Part shown: positions 62,112 to 64,000 of the stretch, in pieces
Numbering within the stretch: position 1 is the first letter of the stretch
Layout: each line of letters opens with the position of its first letter
Source: CAUZIZ01 sp965218775
GTDB lineage: Bacteria > Acidobacteriota > UBA6911 > RPQK01 > JAJDTT01
Length of the DNA stretch: 64,000 bases
NCBI GenBank assembly: GCA_965218775.1
Contig: CBDCLS010000004.1
Location: 1,364,001 to 1,428,000, forward strand
Direction: 5' to 3'
Made by a program: the position numbers and the translations under genes
Notes under the pieces: generated by a model
Databases searched by the model: none
Seen by the model: only the letters and a program-made list of their open reading frames with translations
What the model was told of the DNA's origin: nothing

Positions 62112-63362
62112 TCAACTCTCGCCAATTCGAAGCATCTCCAACGCGTTTGCCGCAAAGATGCGTTGATGCATGTTATCCGCAAGCTTGGGAAAGACCGTGA
62201 CGGGATCATTCCAATCGAAGTGGGGAAAATCGGAACAATAGATCAGGGTCTCGTCCCCGTGCAACATTTCCAACATCTGGTACATCTGCTCGGTCCGCTC
62301 AGGCTCGTGCATCGGCTGTGTACCGATCCGAATGTGATCCCGAAAGTATTCACTGGGTCGACGCTTGAGCCAGGGAGTCTGATCACCAATTGCCTTCCAA
62401 TCCGCATCCATGTGCCACATGACCGACACGGCCCACAGCTGCTGGACCTCGATGAAGGCGAACTTCAGATTCGGAAACTTCTCAAAGACGCCTTCACAGA
62501 TCAGCGAAGCGGCGTGGGTGCTGGCTATCTGGGGCCGCGCCATCCGCGCTTCCATGTAGTACGTGGGAACGCCGACAGCGCTTGGAGTTGTTCTCGCTGC
62601 TCCGTAGCCTCCGCCGACATGCGACACCACGGGCAGGTTGTGTTGGGCGCAGGCTTCCCATATGGAATGGTAAAAGCGATTACCCAACGGCATACTCGTC
62701 TCCATCGGTACCAGGACCGCGACCGTGTCCTTGCGGTGTGCCAGGCGGTGGACCTCCTGAACTGCCTGAGCTGGGTCCGAAGGCGAAACCAGAATCGCAT
62801 TCAGGATCCGCTCATCACGCTCCAGCCAAGTGTCGATTGTCCAATCGTTGAACGCAGTACACAGCGCGGCTGCCCAATCTGGGTCGGGAAGACCCGAATA
62901 GCCATAAAAGGGCGGCGGCCCGGTAAGCATCGCGTAATCGACATTCCAGCGGTCGAGCAGCTCCCGTTGTGTAAACTCCAACGAGTAGTTGAAGTCACGC
63001 TCCTTGAGGTCGGGATCCTTGAGGTCGGTTCGGGTCCTGCGATAGGGGGTGTTCGCGTAGCCGCCTCCAGGCAGGTGCAACCCTTGGTCCAGGAGATGCT
63101 CGCGATAAAACTTGGACAAATAGGGAAGCAGATCTTCCGGCTGCCGGAAGTTGTGATGGACATCGCAGTCGACTAGCTTCGCGCCCGCTGCTTTCTTCGC
63201 CGTCCACCCAGGAGCGGTAATCGGGGTAACTCCCTCTTGGTCCAGGCCTGAATGCTTCAAGAGACCTCCCTCGTCCACATTGTCCAGCCACCGGGGGACT
63301 GGGATCAAGTCTCTCCGGAAACTATTGTCATTACTCTCGATGTAGATCTTGAACGATGGCAC
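62112..63362 (-). CDS. Amidohydrolase family 2 (ACMSD-like) protein
   Basis: A TIM-barrel metal enzyme. KLVDCDVHHNFRQPEDLLPY gives the first metal ligands, NLPVVSHVGGGYGAAR the central His, and LIYCSDFPHFDWND the catalytic Asp. This subfamily includes decarboxylases and hydrolases of aromatic or sugar-derived acids. The start is uncertain: the frame has no ATG before the barrel, so GTG 63362 is used, and GTG 63278 is equally possible. The 5' end overlaps the remnant of another gene, which may have replaced the native start. Confidence 0.75.
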   Translation of the reverse strand: MPSFKIYIESNDNSFRRDLIPVPRWLDNVDEGGLLKHSGLDQEGVTPITAPGWTAKKAAGAKLVDCDVHHNFRQPEDLLPYLSKFYREHLLDQGLHLPGGGYANTPYRRTRTDLKDPDLKERDFNYSLEFTQRELLDRWNVDYAMLTGPPPFYGYSGLPDPDWAAALCTAFNDWTIDTWLERDERILNAILVSPSDPAQAVQEVHRLAHRKDTVAVLVPMETSMPLGNRFYHSIWEACAQHNLPVVSHVGGGYGAARTTPSAVGVPTYYMEARMARPQIASTHAASLICEGVFEKFPNLKFAFIEVQQLWAVSVMWHMDADWKAIGDQTPWLKRRPSEYFRDHIRIGTQPMHEPERTEQMYQMLEMLHGDETLIYCSDFPHFDWNDPVTVFPKLADNMHQRIFAANALEMLRIGES

Positions 63363-63690
63363 GTCCTTCCGTGTGCGTTCGGATCCCACCCGGGTATTCT
63401 CTGTTCTGTCGCGCCCCCAGCGGATGGCTGCAAGGAGAACGTCCCGTAACAATCGCTCCACCCCAGAATCCGGTCTCGAATTCCACCAGTGCCCAAGGCC
63501 CAGCAATGATTGGCAGTCCAGCCTGCCGTGCTGCATCAGCTAGAAGATTCTCACTCCTGATGATCACCTTCCGCTTCATCCCAGGGGAGATCAGGATCAT
63601 GCCCTCTGTGTCGTTATGAATACCCATGCCATTTCCTCGCCAGATGATCCAGTCACCGACTCGGAGATCGATGGCGTCAGCAGCGATTCT
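63331..63690 (-). pseudogene. Remnant of an unrecognised gene upstream of the amidohydrolase
   Basis: The minus frame runs from just after the stop of the next gene: RIAADAIDLRVGDWIIWRGN, then GIHNDTEGMILISPG, LLADAARQAGLP and VEFETGFWGGAIV. This reads like real protein but I do not recognise the family. It has no start of its own near 63690 and stops inside the amidohydrolase 5' end. It is likely a C-terminal fragment left by a rearrangement. Confidence 0.4.
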
Positions 63691-63694
63691 GCTC

Positions 63695-64000
63695 CTACCT
63701 GAACCTCAGGGAGTAGAGATCCGCATCCTTCATCACGAAGCGCAGCCGCACCGGCTTCCCTGCAATCTTGGTCAGGGGCTTATCTGAAGTCGTCTTGGCA
63801 TGAGTCCGTGCCCACCGGACAGTGTGCTCGATCTCATCCCCCCAGATCAGCGGTGATTCCTCCAGAGCAAAGCCGGGAAGTGGGTTCCCTTTGGCATCCT
63901 GGATCTCCAGACGGATGCTGCCCGCAGCCGAGGTGGCGTAGTTGAGGATCAGGTTCTCTCCCTCGAAGATGAGCGGCTTGGTGAGCAGCTCTCCACCCGG
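63695..64000 (-). CDS. C-terminal end of a large exported protein (cut by window)
   Basis: The last 101 codons of a gene that continues past the window edge: GGELLTKPLIFEGENLILNY, TSAAGSIRLEIQDAKGNPLP and GKPVRLRFVMKDADLYSLRF. This ending (ATSAAGS-x-R-x-E-I-Q-D, RFVMKDADLYS) is common to large uncharacterised exported proteins, often annotated as glycoside-hydrolase-like, in Acidobacteriota, Planctomycetota and Verrucomicrobiota. Stop TAG at 63695-63697. No domain before this point can be seen. Confidence 0.7.
   Translation of the reverse strand, partial: PGGELLTKPLIFEGENLILNYATSAAGSIRLEIQDAKGNPLPGFALEESPLIWGDEIEHTVRWARTHAKTTSDKPLTKIAGKPVRLRFVMKDADLYSLRFR

Noticed and set aside
62163..63176. 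337-codon plus-strand reading frame
   Set aside because: Antisense to the amidohydrolase; composition is that of a codon-bias shadow in GC-rich DNA.

Overview
The window looks like chromosomal DNA of a Gram-negative, free-living or host-associated heterotroph of moderately high GC. Acidobacteriota is my best guess. The signs are PSD1-type cytochrome (DUF1549/DUF1553) and DUF1501 pairs, many Tat-exported Gfo/Idh/MocA, GMC and sulfite-oxidase-like enzymes, CehA/McbA proteins, PQQ dehydrogenase and remnants of LPS genes (waaA, lpxB). The first trait is also common in Planctomycetota and Verrucomicrobiota, so the phylum call is an inference.

Layout. 1-8.0 kb is the end of a surface-polysaccharide locus: an IS6 transposase remnant, a GT-D-like glycosyltransferase, an ABC exporter, two family 2 glycosyltransferases, a PP-loop ATPase and a polysaccharide pyruvyl transferase. 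8.4-16.0 kb carries catabolic genes (PQQ dehydrogenase, DHDPS-like lyase, enolase-superfamily dehydratase, ThDP enzyme) interrupted by a scar in which a truncated FabL-like SDR runs into fragments of waaA and lpxB. 16.0-20.3 kb holds a frameshifted DMT transporter, a CehA/McbA protein and a nitrilase-family amidase. 20.4-31.7 kb holds two convergent PSD1/DUF1501 operons separated by an adhesin remnant and a MITE. 32-37.2 kb holds a flavodoxin-like protein, an SH3b protein, two Gfo/Idh/MocA oxidoreductases and a DUF481 outer-membrane-type protein.

37.4-39.8 kb is the most distinctive short region. Four attC-like sites frame three same-strand gene cassettes (DUF4188; an antitoxin/ParE-like toxin pair; an FRG-domain gene) with no integrase in the window, i.e. 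a CALIN-type cassette array. 40.1-44.4 kb holds a GMC dehydrogenase with its subunit 3, a Tat-exported molybdopterin oxidoreductase and a VapBC pair. 44.5-49.1 kb encodes a 1,525-residue exported protein whose centre, flanked by calcium-binding DxDxDG repeats, resembles the oligomerisation/pore-forming region of anthrax protective antigen and other binary-toxin B components.

49.5-64 kb holds a ketopantoate-reductase-like gene, a second CehA/McbA gene in tandem with a TIM-barrel lipoprotein, and a long minus-strand run of amidohydrolase, Rieske ferredoxin, PhyH dioxygenase and a complete carbohydrate ABC importer (binding protein, two permeases, ATPase), ending in a gene cut by the window edge. 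Several dispersed repeat families (a MITE with 29-bp TIRs, about 70-bp elements in three intergenic regions, CTTTGCC-rich inverted repeats, a 174-bp inverted-repeat element) are scattered between operons. With the many broken genes they suggest a chromosome with active rearrangement. All family calls come from reading motifs; no database search was run.
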